The notes under the pieces: model-generated
Databases searched by the model: none
What the model saw: only the letters and a program-made list of their open reading frames with translations
What the model was told of the DNA's origin: nothing
Made by a program: the position numbers and the translations under genes
Part shown: positions 52,017 to 61,347 of the stretch, piece after piece
Layout of the letters: every line of letters begins with the position of its first letter
How positions within the stretch are numbered: the stretch's first letter is position 1
Source of the DNA: Streptomyces canus
GTDB lineage: Bacteria; Actinomycetota; Actinomycetes; Streptomycetales; Streptomycetaceae
Assembly: GCF_041435015.1 (NCBI RefSeq)
Contig: NZ_CP107989.1
Coordinates: 6,944,001 to 7,008,000, forward strand
DNA: 64,000 bases
Direction of reading: 5' to 3'

Positions 52017-52930
52017 GGGGGCGTCAACTCCTTGGCACCGATGGGGGGTTTGGGCGCCGGATCGTGCTTGGGCATGCTGAGCAGTACGGCGACGGCGAGC
52101 ACCGTGCCCGCGAGGCGCAGCGCGAGTCGCAGCGGGTCGTGGGGCAGGGACTCGCCGAAGGAGAGTGTGCCGAGCACCGCCGTGTACAGGCAGGTCACCG
52201 TCGTGCACACCGGCACGATCAGCGAGGCCCGGCAGCGTTGCAGCGCCGCCTGCGACATCACCAGACCGAACGCCCCGGTGAACAACAGGAGATACGGATA
52301 CGGAGAGGCCAACAGCTCAACTACCGCTCCACCAAGTCCACTTGACGTCAGATAACTCGACACGCCCTTGATCGCGAGCGAGCTGACCCCGTACAGCAGG
52401 CCCACCGCCACGCCGTACTCGACGCCGGTCGTCGGCATGCGGTGCCGGTGCCTGGTGCGCCGCTCGGCGGACCCGTACAGCCACACGCCCGCCGCCAGCG
52501 ACGGCACGCACACCAGCAGGATCAGCTGGTACGGGGCGTCCCGGCTGACGTGGTCCGAACCCTCCTTCAGCGACAGCACGACCATGAGGAGCGCGGCGAG
52601 GATGGCGCCCAGCGCGTACCGCTCCCGGCCGGTCGTCTCCTCGCCCAGCAGCCGGGCCGACAGCAGGACGAGCAGCACCAGACCGGAGACGAAGATGCCC
52701 TGCGCGGCCGCGATCGGCAGCGTCCGGTAGACCGCGAGCTGCGCCCCGAACCCGGCCGCCAGCGAAAGCGAACCACCGATCCACAGTGGACTTCGGAGGA
52801 CCAGCCCGAGCAGCCGCGCCGGTTGCCGGATCGACACCTCGGGCAGGGAGGTGAGCGCCCGTTTCTCCAGGACGAATCCGACGCTGTACAGGGTGTTCGC
52901 CAACAGGGCCGCCGCCACTCCCCACCACAT
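52013..52930 (-). CDS. EamA/DMT-superfamily membrane transporter
   Basis: A 305-residue protein with nine or ten hydrophobic segments in two repeats, starting MWWGVAAALLANTLYSVGF. ERRTRHRHR is a basic cytoplasmic loop between the halves. DMT proteins export metabolites, and small members flip lipid-linked sugars. In this operon a flippase or exporter for an envelope intermediate is plausible. Start ATG 52930 is 11 bp after the upstream methyltransferase stop; the stop overlaps the Trm112-like gene. Confidence 0.85.
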   Translation of the reverse strand: MWWGVAAALLANTLYSVGFVLEKRALTSLPEVSIRQPARLLGLVLRSPLWIGGSLSLAAGFGAQLAVYRTLPIAAAQGIFVSGLVLLVLLSARLLGEETTGRERYALGAILAALLMVVLSLKEGSDHVSRDAPYQLILLVCVPSLAAGVWLYGSAERRTRHRHRMPTTGVEYGVAVGLLYGVSSLAIKGVSSYLTSSGLGGAVVELLASPYPYLLLFTGAFGLVMSQAALQRCRASLIVPVCTTVTCLYTAVLGTLSFGESLPHDPLRLALRLAGTVLAVAVLLSMPKHDPAPKPPIGAKELTPP

Positions 52931-52941
52931 CGTCCCGCCCC

Positions 52942-53682
52942 CTAGGTCTTGCGCGCATGCAGCAGCAGGATCGACGCGAGCGACGGTCTGGCACACGCCA
53001 GCCGGTCCAGCGCGCGCAGCGGACGCGGCACACCGTGGAAGGGCGCCCCCTCCAGTCGTACGACCTCGAAACCGGCCGCCGCGACGAACTCCCGGAGCGC
53101 ACGGGCCGTGTACAGCCGCAGATGCCCCACGACCTCCCGCCCCGGCCTGCCGTGGATGGCCCGCAGGCTCACCTCCGAGAACACCGGCTGGACGCCGGCC
53201 AGCAGCAGCCCGCGGTTGTACCAGGCGGCCAGGTTCGGTGTGGACAGCATGAGATGACCTCCCGGGCGCAGGATGCGGCGGATCTCGTCGAGCGCGGCGT
53301 CCGGGTCGACGAGATGCTCGACGACCTCGCTGAACAGCACGGCGTCGACGGACGCGGACGCGAACGGCAGCCCGGGACCGGTGAGTTCGCCGCGGACGGC
53401 GTACGGCAGCCGGGTCCGGGCGCGTTTCAGGGCGTCCTGGGACCAGTCGACGCCGACGATCGTGTGGCCGGTGAGGAGCGGTGCCGCCGTGGCGGCCGCG
53501 GTGCCGTCGCCGCAGCCGATGTCGAGGACGGTGCGCCGGGTCCTTCCGGGGGCTCCGAGGGCCGTGGCCAGCATGCGGGCCTGGCGCAGTGAGCGGGGGG
53601 TGCCGGAGGCGACGGGGACGGCGGGGTCCTCGTAGAAGTCTCTGAGGCCGCCGCCGCGGCGCGGGGGTGCGGTGGTGTTCAC
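52942..53682 (-). CDS. Class I SAM-dependent methyltransferase
   Basis: A 246-residue methyltransferase of the UbiE/type 11 kind. VLDIGCGDGTAAATAAPL binds SAM, IVGVDWSQDALKRA is the acidic strand, and VLFSEVVEHLVDPDAALDEI is the post-I motif. GTG at 53682 with GGAGGTGG ahead overlaps the stop of the acyltransferase gene by four bases. It likely methylates the same product as the other enzymes here. Confidence 0.9.
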   Translation of the reverse strand: MNTTAPPRRGGGLRDFYEDPAVPVASGTPRSLRQARMLATALGAPGRTRRTVLDIGCGDGTAAATAAPLLTGHTIVGVDWSQDALKRARTRLPYAVRGELTGPGLPFASASVDAVLFSEVVEHLVDPDAALDEIRRILRPGGHLMLSTPNLAAWYNRGLLLAGVQPVFSEVSLRAIHGRPGREVVGHLRLYTARALREFVAAAGFEVVRLEGAPFHGVPRPLRALDRLACARPSLASILLLHARKT

Positions 53683-55049
53683 GGTGCCACCTCCGTGGTG
53701 CGCAGGTAGTGCTCGAACAGGTCCCGCAGGTGGGTGCCGTCGCCGTGGCTGAGCAGGGCGCGGGACCAGCGCAGCGCGAGATGCAGCCGGCCCGCGGTGG
53801 AGGCGGTCGTGACCGTGAGGCCGCGGGGCATCCGCGCGGGCGCCGAGAACCACACGGCGTGCGCGCGGCCGGCCTCCTCACCGAAGTCCAGGGGGTACGG
53901 GATGCGGCCGATGTTGCTGAGAAGGGTGGTGGAGGTCCAGGGAGCCGCCGCCCTGCGGAGGCCGCGGGTGAGGGCGGCCCGCCAGGCGACCGGGGTGACC
54001 GGGGCGGTGAGGACGCCTGCGCCGTGGCCGAGCTGGGGACGGCTGAGGGATTTGAGGGCGCGGGTTCGTTGTGCCGTGCGGCTCAGGAGTTCCGGCATGT
54101 CTTTCGGTTTCTTCGCCAACTCCTCTGGTGAGAAGGGAACTTCGACTAGTCGGGTGCCGTTTCCTATCTCCATCGTCATGTCCCTGGGGCGGTCGTCCAC
54201 GGGCATGGTGATGCGCAGGGGGCGGGGGGCTTCTCCGTGCTCCCTGTTCCAGTGGGCGATCGTCAGGGCCGTGGCGACCATGAGCTGGTCGTTGACCGTG
54301 TAGGGGGAGCCCTTGGGGCGGCGGGAAAGGGCGAGTTCGGTGACGAGGAGGCCGTTGCCGGGGGAAGGTTCGGGTGTGCCTTGGGCTACGCGGGCCGGGC
54401 GGGTCCAGTTGGAGGGGGTGTTCTCGGGGGGTGCGGGGGGTTCTTGTGGGCGAGTGGGCGCGGGTGTCGGGGAGTTGTCCTTACCGCCGTAGATTTCTGC
54501 GGCTGTGGCGAGGATGCGGAGGCAGGCGGGGCCGTCCAGTGCGGTGTGGTTGATGGTGAGGAAGAGGACGGTAGAGGTCGTCTTTCGGGTGCGGCTGAGT
54601 GGGGGCTGGTCGCGCAGTTCCCCGCGCCCCTGGGGTGGGTGCACTCCTACCAAGTCGGTCGCCTCGCTACCTTCTGCCGGGCCTGCCTCCTCGACCACCT
54701 CCAGTCGTATGGGTGGAGACAGCGAGAGCGGTGGTGTTTCCATCAGCGCCCTTGTCCTCGCGTCCCGTAGTGCGTTCCTCCCCGGATTCGGAAAGGCCAC
54801 CACCTCCACATCCGGCTCCGCCGTCAGTTCCCACTCGTAGCGGCGGCGGTACCAACCCCCCGGAGCCTCCCGCATCAGGATCCGCGGGTGGCGGTGCAGG
54901 GCCTCCAGGAACGCCTTCCGGAGCCGGGACCGGTCCAGCCGTCCCGGCAGGTGCACCTCGATGTGGACCGTCTCCGGTTCCTCCTCCTGGAGGCAGTGGC
55001 GGGAGACCTCGTCGACCACCGGGAACGGGATGCGTGTCGGTGGGGTCAT
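53679..55049 (-). CDS. Condensation/PapA-like acyltransferase
   Basis: A 456-residue protein of the chloramphenicol-acetyltransferase-like fold used by NRPS condensation domains, PapA proteins and alcohol acetyltransferases. The HHxxxDG motif appears as INHTALDGPACLRI: the first His is Asn, while the second His, the Asp and the Gly are kept. NDQLMVATALTIAHWN and DDRPRDMTMEIGNGTRLV fit the second half. Such enzymes esterify sugars or lipids. Residues about 122-160 and 190-230 are low-complexity; the first contains a dispersed genomic repeat in frame. ATGA overlaps on both sides. Confidence 0.82.
   Translation of the reverse strand: MTPPTRIPFPVVDEVSRHCLQEEEPETVHIEVHLPGRLDRSRLRKAFLEALHRHPRILMREAPGGWYRRRYEWELTAEPDVEVVAFPNPGRNALRDARTRALMETPPLSLSPPIRLEVVEEAGPAEGSEATDLVGVHPPQGRGELRDQPPLSRTRKTTSTVLFLTINHTALDGPACLRILATAAEIYGGKDNSPTPAPTRPQEPPAPPENTPSNWTRPARVAQGTPEPSPGNGLLVTELALSRRPKGSPYTVNDQLMVATALTIAHWNREHGEAPRPLRITMPVDDRPRDMTMEIGNGTRLVEVPFSPEELAKKPKDMPELLSRTAQRTRALKSLSRPQLGHGAGVLTAPVTPVAWRAALTRGLRRAAAPWTSTTLLSNIGRIPYPLDFGEEAGRAHAVWFSAPARMPRGLTVTTASTAGRLHLALRWSRALLSHGDGTHLRDLFEHYLRTTEVAP
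54601..54640. repeat. Streptomyces dispersed repeat inside the acyltransferase gene
   Basis: GGCTGGTCGCGCAGTTCCCC followed by GCGCCCCTGGGG is, read on the minus strand, the GC-rich GCGCGGGGAACTGCGCGACC word that I recall as scattered through many Streptomyces genomes, usually between genes. Here it is within an open frame and encodes QGRGELRDQPP in a surface loop of the acyltransferase. Confidence 0.7.
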
Positions 55050-58000
55050 GTCGGTTCCGTCCTCCCCTTGCTCACCTCGACCGGCGGCAGGTGCTGGGTC
55101 GGTGCCTCGGAGTCGGGCGGTGTCTCTTGCTCACGCACACTCACCAGAGCCGCGAACAATCCGATCAGGGCCAGGAGTTGAGCCACGTGACCGAAGGCCC
55201 CGTCCGCCGCGCCCACCGGCTCACCGGCTCCCACCGCCGCGGCGATCCCCGCCCCGGTCAGTGCCACGAAGGCGATCGGCACCAGCAGTCCGTGGCGCCG
55301 GGACGCGAGCAGCGCCAACGCCGGGACCAGCAGGGCGAACCAGCCCGCGACGACCACGCCCACCACCGTGAGCGACACGACTCCTAGCCACACTCCCGGC
55401 GCCGGGGGCACCCGCTGCGGCTCGTCCGGGTTCGGGGAGCGCCTGCGCCACAGCACCAGGCCCACCAGCACCGCCAGTGCGACCCCGCTGCCGATCAGCG
55501 CGCCGTCGTAGGTCGTCGCGGGCTCGTACGACAGCTTCACCGTGCCGCCCTCCCCCGCGGGGATGCGCCAGCCCTGCTGCCAGCCGTCGAGCCGCAGCGG
55601 GGACAGCGACTTCCCGTTCAGGGTGGCCTTCCAGCCGTCGTTGTAGTTCTCGTACGTCGTGAGGTACGAGGCGGCGCCCGACCCCACGGTCACCTCGCGT
55701 TTGTCGCCGAGCCAGTCCCGGATCCGCAACTCCCGTGCCAGGGAGGTCGGTTCGGCGACGGTGCCGCGGGTCAGGGTGACGCCGGTCAGGGCGAGCGGCC
55801 CGGCGTCCCCGCCCTCGACGACGTGCTCACCGGAAGCGAGGGACAACTCGGCGTCCGAGCGGCCCGACTGACAGAGCGTCACTGTCAGCTCCCGCCGGTC
55901 GGTCAGGTCCCGGATCCGGCCCGACACACCGGTCTGGTACAGCTTCCCGTCGACCGCGAGCACCGGCCCCTGGCCGCACGGCAGGGAGAACTTCCGCGTG
56001 GCCTTCGGCTGCGGGGTCCGGTACTGGTCGAGGGCCGGGATGTAGGCCTCCGTGAGCCCCACCGGGAGTTGGAGATCCTCGTCCGCGACCGGGTTGTGCA
56101 GGGTCAGCGGGGCCGTCTTGGTGATCGTGATGTCGAGGCGGTCGGTCGTGATCGCCGGGAAGCGCACCGCGCCGTTCTCGTCGACGCCGGCGACCGTGGC
56201 GCCGTCGGGCGAGGTGATGTCGACCTCGGTGGGGCGGGAGGAGAGTCCGCCGGCGGGCGCCAGCACCACTTCGCCGATGGGCTGTTTGCCGTTCCAGCTG
56301 AGGTGGACGGTGGGCCGGTCGCCCGCGATCCAGGCCGTGGTGAGGTCGCCGTCGGTGAGGTTGCGGGCGGACAGGCCCGTGCCGAGGCCGGCCGTGGAGT
56401 CGGCGGTGGCGGTGATGCGGTCGCGCTGGTCGGGGGCGACCTCGTACAGCAGCTTGTCGAGTTCCTCTCCGGCCACCGGTACCGCGCTCGCCTTCACCGA
56501 GTACGTTCCCGTGGCCGCCGTGTCGAAGCGGCGGTGCAGGCCGGCCTCGGTGCCGGTCGGGGAGATCCCGGCCGGGTCGGGGACCCGGTGCAGGGAGACG
56601 ATCTCGGCGGGCGCGTCGGAGGAGTCCGCGTCCGCCGGCAGCCGCAGCAGCCGGGTCACCTGCACGTCCGGCAGGGCGATCTCGGAGAACCCGGCCCCGG
56701 CGAGACCGGTCCGGCGCGCGACCGAGTCGACGATCGTCAGCTTCATCCAACCCGTCGTACCCGGAGGGGCCTTGACGCTCTGCGTCGATCCGTCGGCCCG
56801 CAGGAAACTGGTGCGTGAGCCGTTCTCCGTCTCCACCCGCACCTTGGTCGCCGCCGACCGCACGCTCTCCTGCGGCAACGGCGTGACCTTGAACGAGGAG
56901 GGCATGTCGTACGCGGGGTCGGAGAACCCGATCCGCAGCCACTGCCCGTCCGGCGAGCCCGCCATGCCCTCCGCCCAGGCGGTGTCCGGGTTGCCGTCGA
57001 AGGCGTTGACCGGGTCGAACTGCGGGAGGTGGAACAGCCAGTTGCCGTACGACGACGCCGTCACCGTGCGGGCGCCGCGCAGTTCGGCCACCGTCTGGTG
57101 CGAGAGTCCCTTGGCCGGCAGGATCTGGTGCGGCTTCTCGCCGGCGTCCTGGGTGGCCCCGGAGGCGTTCCGCTCGTCCTCGGTGTACGTGTACGAGGTG
57201 TTCGCGTTGACGAGCCCGAACCGGGTGTCCGCGCGCCGCAGCCCGTCGCCGACGACCTGGAGCGGCGGGGTGCCGAGCCCCGGGTGGTTGTCACCGGTCA
57301 ACACCGTGGCCCGGCCCCGGAGTTCGGTCGCCAGCGGCAGCAGCGACTCGGGTCCGCCCGAGACCTGGACGGTGTCGGCGACCGGCTGCAGCCCCGCCTG
57401 ACCGGGCCGTGGCACGTCCTCGCTCGCCGGACGGAAGATCTCCACCGCCCGCTGCCTCGGGTACAGCCCTTCGATCTGGAGCGGGGTGTCGTGCGCGATC
57501 TTCCCGCCCGTCATGAGCGGCCCGAGGCCGGTCACCCGCTCGTAGCCGGACTGTTCGAGGGCCCGCTTGACGACCGAGGACGACACGGTGCCGATCTGGT
57601 CCGGGTCGAGGTCGTTGCGGACGACGACGTAATAGACCCCGGCCCGGCTCAAGTAGTCCGCGAGTCCCGGGATCTGACCGCCGGTCAGCAGCGCCTGCTC
57701 GACCGCGTCCGTCGTGCGCCGGTTGCCGGGGGTGCCGAAGGGGACGTAGTCCCGTTGGGCCCACCGGGACTCGGCGAGCACGTCGAGCGGTTGGTCGATG
57801 GGGGAGCCCCAGGAGTAGATGCCGTGGGCGGTCGCGGGGACGACGAGGGCGCGCGAGTCGGGGGAGTACTTCTTCAGCCAGTCGGCCGTGGACTGCCAGT
57901 ACGTGGGCAGTTGCTGGAAGGAGCCCGGGTTCAGGATCGTGCCGTTGAGATACGGCCACATCAGCCCGGGCAGGACGAGGACCGCCGCGATCAGCGGTGC

Positions 58001-59239
58001 GTACCGGCGTCCTCTCATCTCACGCGCCCCGCGCGGTTCGGCGGCCACGCCCACCAGATGGGAGAGGCCCAGCACCAGCGCGAGCGCCAGCCCCGGCTGG
58101 AACTTGTAGATGTTGCGGAAGGGGGCGAGGCCGCCGTCCAGCCAGTCCTGCACGAGCCCGTGGAAGGGTGCGCCGAACGCGCCGCCGTATCCCGCGAGCA
58201 GCACCAGGACGGCGGTCAGCACGGTCAGCACCAGCCACCGGCGTTCCGGCATGTCCCGCCGCGCCAGGCCCGCGAGACCGAGGCCGGCCGCGAGCGCCGA
58301 GCAGAGGATCACGATCACCGAGGAGGCCACGGTCCAGCCGGCCGGCAGCCACGCCTCCCCCAGATGCAGATAGGCGACCCAGTTCCCGGCCCCGCGCAGG
58401 GCCTCCGTCGCCGACATCGTCTCGGTCGTGGTCCGCGCGCTCTCGACGTACGGCAGGAAGTTCTCGCCGTAGAGGCCGAGCAGCAGGAGGGGGATCACCC
58501 ACCAGGCCGTCGCCAGGATCACGCCCGGTACCCACCAGGCGATCAGCTTGCGCTGCCGGGGACCGGGTGGCCGGGAGAGGAGGTACAGGCCGACGGGCAG
58601 CAGAGAGGCCAGTGTGGAGGCCGCGTTCACCCCGCCCATGAAGGGGATGACCAGCGCCGAGCGCAGGGCGGCGATCCGGGCGCTGTAGCGCTCGTTCGTC
58701 AGCGGCAGCAGCACCCACGGCAGGAAGGCGCCGGGCAGTGCCGCGGCGGAGGTCGAGCCGATGACGATGGTGAAGACCGGCCACAGGGCGTATGCGACGG
58801 CGGCGAGCAGACGGGACGCCCCGTTGCCCACGCGCAGCCGCTCGGCCAGCCGCAGCGCGCCCCAGAAGGCGACCGACACGATCAGCGACAGCCACAGCCG
58901 CTCCACCAGCCACACCGGCAACTGGAGGGCGTGGCCCAGCCAGTAGAACGGCAGCATCGGCCACAGATAGCCGACGTACTGGTCCTGGATCCCGCCGAAG
59001 GAGCCCTGGTCGTGCCACAACTGCCCGAGATCGGCGAGGAAGCGCCCCGGGTCCGAGGTGACGCCCAGCTTGGTGTCGAAGGTCTGCCGGCCCGGGTGCA
59101 CCACGAGGAACAGCACGAAGACCACGGCCCAGAACCCCAGCAGCCAGCGCCGCGACCGCGGGCCCTCCGGGGGGCCCGCCATGCTCGCGGTGGTGGGGAC
59201 GGCTGCCGGAGGAGGGGCCTGGACCGTGGACGTCGTCAT
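55046..59239 (-). CDS. AftD-like arabinofuranosyltransferase (GT-C, DUF3367)
   Basis: A 1397-residue membrane enzyme. The N-terminal GT-C part (about residues 30-440) has some 10-12 membrane segments; GRQTFDTKLGVTSDPGRFLA and GGIQDQYVGYLWPMLPFYWL contain likely catalytic acidic loops. Two galactose-binding/F5-8-type β-sandwiches follow (FDPVNAFDGNPDTAWAEG near 740 and ARNLTDGDLTTAWIAGDRP near 965), and more membrane helices close the protein near 1250-1370. Mycobacterial AftD adds arabinofuranose to cell-wall arabinan from decaprenyl donors. A comparable envelope sugar transfer is likely here. The ATG at 59239 overlaps the upstream stop (ATGA). Confidence 0.9.
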   Translation of the reverse strand: MTTSTVQAPPPAAVPTTASMAGPPEGPRSRRWLLGFWAVVFVLFLVVHPGRQTFDTKLGVTSDPGRFLADLGQLWHDQGSFGGIQDQYVGYLWPMLPFYWLGHALQLPVWLVERLWLSLIVSVAFWGALRLAERLRVGNGASRLLAAVAYALWPVFTIVIGSTSAAALPGAFLPWVLLPLTNERYSARIAALRSALVIPFMGGVNAASTLASLLPVGLYLLSRPPGPRQRKLIAWWVPGVILATAWWVIPLLLLGLYGENFLPYVESARTTTETMSATEALRGAGNWVAYLHLGEAWLPAGWTVASSVIVILCSALAAGLGLAGLARRDMPERRWLVLTVLTAVLVLLAGYGGAFGAPFHGLVQDWLDGGLAPFRNIYKFQPGLALALVLGLSHLVGVAAEPRGAREMRGRRYAPLIAAVLVLPGLMWPYLNGTILNPGSFQQLPTYWQSTADWLKKYSPDSRALVVPATAHGIYSWGSPIDQPLDVLAESRWAQRDYVPFGTPGNRRTTDAVEQALLTGGQIPGLADYLSRAGVYYVVVRNDLDPDQIGTVSSSVVKRALEQSGYERVTGLGPLMTGGKIAHDTPLQIEGLYPRQRAVEIFRPASEDVPRPGQAGLQPVADTVQVSGGPESLLPLATELRGRATVLTGDNHPGLGTPPLQVVGDGLRRADTRFGLVNANTSYTYTEDERNASGATQDAGEKPHQILPAKGLSHQTVAELRGARTVTASSYGNWLFHLPQFDPVNAFDGNPDTAWAEGMAGSPDGQWLRIGFSDPAYDMPSSFKVTPLPQESVRSAATKVRVETENGSRTSFLRADGSTQSVKAPPGTTGWMKLTIVDSVARRTGLAGAGFSEIALPDVQVTRLLRLPADADSSDAPAEIVSLHRVPDPAGISPTGTEAGLHRRFDTAATGTYSVKASAVPVAGEELDKLLYEVAPDQRDRITATADSTAGLGTGLSARNLTDGDLTTAWIAGDRPTVHLSWNGKQPIGEVVLAPAGGLSSRPTEVDITSPDGATVAGVDENGAVRFPAITTDRLDITITKTAPLTLHNPVADEDLQLPVGLTEAYIPALDQYRTPQPKATRKFSLPCGQGPVLAVDGKLYQTGVSGRIRDLTDRRELTVTLCQSGRSDAELSLASGEHVVEGGDAGPLALTGVTLTRGTVAEPTSLARELRIRDWLGDKREVTVGSGAASYLTTYENYNDGWKATLNGKSLSPLRLDGWQQGWRIPAGEGGTVKLSYEPATTYDGALIGSGVALAVLVGLVLWRRRSPNPDEPQRVPPAPGVWLGVVSLTVVGVVVAGWFALLVPALALLASRRHGLLVPIAFVALTGAGIAAAVGAGEPVGAADGAFGHVAQLLALIGLFAALVSVREQETPPDSEAPTQHLPPVEVSKGRTEPT

Positions 59240-59976
59240 GGTGGACACCGCCGGAGGATGAGGAGGAGGTTCCAGGTGGCCACCTCACGGATCCCGGGAG
59301 CCCGGACGACGGTCTCCGCGAGGAAGGGCCAGTAGCGGGAGCGCGCCGAGACGACCGTGACGTCGTCCCGGGCACGCACCTGCCGCAGGGTCGGGCCGAT
59401 GTGCACGGCGAACAGGTTCTCGCCGAGGGTGTGCTTCGCGGCCTTTCCGGTACGGCGCCGATAGCGGGCACGGGCCCGTTCGGCGCCCAGGTAGTGCCAG
59501 GGCGCCCACTCGTGACCGCCCCACGGGGACAGCCAGTTGGTGAACGACACGTAGATCAGCCCACCGGGCCGGGTGACCCGCACGAGCTCACTGAGGAAGG
59601 TCTCCGGATCGGCCACGTGCTCCAGCACGTTGGAGGAGAAGGTGACGTCGGCGGCCGCGTCCCGCAGGGGGAGCAGATAGCCGTCGGCGATCACGGTGGA
59701 GTCGGGTGGCTTCGCTCCCAGTTCGGTCGGATCGGGCTCGAAGAGGAACGCGTCGGCACCCCGTCTGCGGAACTCCTCGGTGAAGTACCCGCTGCCGCCG
59801 CCGACGTCCACGACGGTACGGCCGGCGACGGGACCGTCGTAGGCCTCGACCTGGTCCACGGCGTCGCGGGCGAGCAGCGCGTAGCAGGACTCGGGGTCGT
59901 CCTGCTCATGGAGGAAGGCCCGGAAGAGAGTGAGGGAACGCCGAAGGGAGGGGTCCTTCGCCCGAGGCCGTGTCAC
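59236..59976 (-). CDS. SAM-dependent methyltransferase
   Basis: A 246-residue class I methyltransferase. VVDVGGGSGYFTEEFRRRGA is the SAM loop, and VTFSSNVLEHVADPETFLSE followed by VRVTRPGGLIYVSFTNWLSP is typical of type 11 enzymes acting on sugars or polyprenyl products. Four-base overlaps join it to the glycosyltransferase upstream and the AftD-like gene downstream. Confidence 0.92.
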   Translation of the reverse strand: MTRPRAKDPSLRRSLTLFRAFLHEQDDPESCYALLARDAVDQVEAYDGPVAGRTVVDVGGGSGYFTEEFRRRGADAFLFEPDPTELGAKPPDSTVIADGYLLPLRDAAADVTFSSNVLEHVADPETFLSELVRVTRPGGLIYVSFTNWLSPWGGHEWAPWHYLGAERARARYRRRTGKAAKHTLGENLFAVHIGPTLRQVRARDDVTVVSARSRYWPFLAETVVRAPGIREVATWNLLLILRRCPP

Positions 59977-61154
59977 GGTCCCCAGCCCCTCACCGCCTCG
60001 GCGGCAACGGCCCGGAACTGTCTGACGGTCCGATGCCAGCGATACCGGGCCGCCCGGTCCCGGGCGGCCTTGCCCATCAGCTCACGGCGATGCCCCGACA
60101 GGGCGAGGGCGCACCAGGCGGCGGCGAACGAGGACTCGCCCCGCGCGAGCACGCCCGTCTCCCCGTCCACGACGGAGTCCCGCAGTCCGGGCACATCGAA
60201 GGCGATGGTCGGCGTCATTCGGGTCGCGGCCTCGGTGACGACCAGCCCCCAGCCCTCCACGGCCGAGGGATGAAGCAGCAGCCACGCCTCGCACAACAGC
60301 CGGTGCTTCTCGGCCTCGGAGACATGCCCGGTGAACTCCACGCCAGGACCGGCGAGTTGCTCCAGCCGGGACCGCTCGGGCCCGTCTCCGACGATCACCA
60401 GCCGGCCACCGGTCACCGGCCGCACCCGCTCCCAGAGCCTCAGCAGCAGATCGATCCGCTTGTACTCGACCAGCCGGCCCACGGCGACGAAGAGCGGTTC
60501 GGGCGAGCGGCGGACGAGTGGCTCCGGCTCCTCGACGCCGTTGTGCACGACGCGGATACGGTCCCGCTCGACTCCGATCGCCCGCAGGGCGTGGGCCGTC
60601 GACGGGGACACGGCCACCAGCAGGCTCCGGTGTCTGGCCGCCGCACCGGCCAGGGCCCAGTGTTCGAGTCTTCGGCCGATCCGGGCGGCCGGCGCCAGGG
60701 GCCCGCCGAACCGCATCTTCCACAGGTCGGTGTGCACATGGTTGACCAGACACAGGGTGGGGCCGTGGTGCCACAGGGGCGCGAGGTACGGCATGCCGTT
60801 GCACACCTCGACCAGCAGATCGGTCTCGCCGACCTGGCGGGCGAAGGCAGTACGAGCGCGCAGATAGTGGCCGAACTCGCCGCCCGCCGACACGACGCGG
60901 TAGTCCCGGTAGGAGGCCGGGCCGCCGCACAGCAGGGTCACCTGGTGGCCGAGCCGGGTCAGTCCGTCGGCGAGCCGGTCGACCAGCAGCTCGGAGCCGC
61001 CGGCCGCGGGATTGTCCAGGTCACGATGGGCGAGAAAAACGATTCGGCGCGGAGGTGGGGGGAGCGCCGAGGAGTGGTGCGGGCTGTGCGATGAGGGTTG
61101 CCGCTGCGACGCCTGGGGAGGCGTGTGCAACGGATGGGGCACGTGCTGGGGCAT
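59973..61154 (-). CDS. GT4-family glycosyltransferase
   Basis: A 393-residue GT-B glycosyltransferase. The N-terminal domain starts at RRIVFLAHRDLDNPAAGGSE after a Pro/His-rich leader of 35 residues. The C-terminal half has FVAVGRLVEYKRIDLLLRLW and HPSAVEGWGLVVTEAATRMT with the E-x7-E donor motif. The ATG at 61154 has GGAG 6 nt upstream. First gene of the coupled operon. Probably adds a hexose from a nucleotide donor to a lipid or glycan on the cytoplasmic face. Confidence 0.92.
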   Translation of the reverse strand: MPQHVPHPLHTPPQASQRQPSSHSPHHSSALPPPPRRIVFLAHRDLDNPAAGGSELLVDRLADGLTRLGHQVTLLCGGPASYRDYRVVSAGGEFGHYLRARTAFARQVGETDLLVEVCNGMPYLAPLWHHGPTLCLVNHVHTDLWKMRFGGPLAPAARIGRRLEHWALAGAAARHRSLLVAVSPSTAHALRAIGVERDRIRVVHNGVEEPEPLVRRSPEPLFVAVGRLVEYKRIDLLLRLWERVRPVTGGRLVIVGDGPERSRLEQLAGPGVEFTGHVSEAEKHRLLCEAWLLLHPSAVEGWGLVVTEAATRMTPTIAFDVPGLRDSVVDGETGVLARGESSFAAAWCALALSGHRRELMGKAARDRAARYRWHRTVRQFRAVAAEAVRGWGP

Positions 61155-61347
61155 AGGTGCTCCAACTCGTCTCAGGGTGCGGAACTCAGCAGTGTCTTTC
61201 CGTCTGGTTGTGGGGGGACTGAGCGTTTCCCAGGAGGAGGATGTGGACGGGCTGTGTTCAGGTGGGGTGGCACAGTTTTCGCCCACCCGTACGCCGTGGC
61301 TACTCACCCAGGTGACAATTTCCGGGCTTATTAGAGCTGACGTCCAG

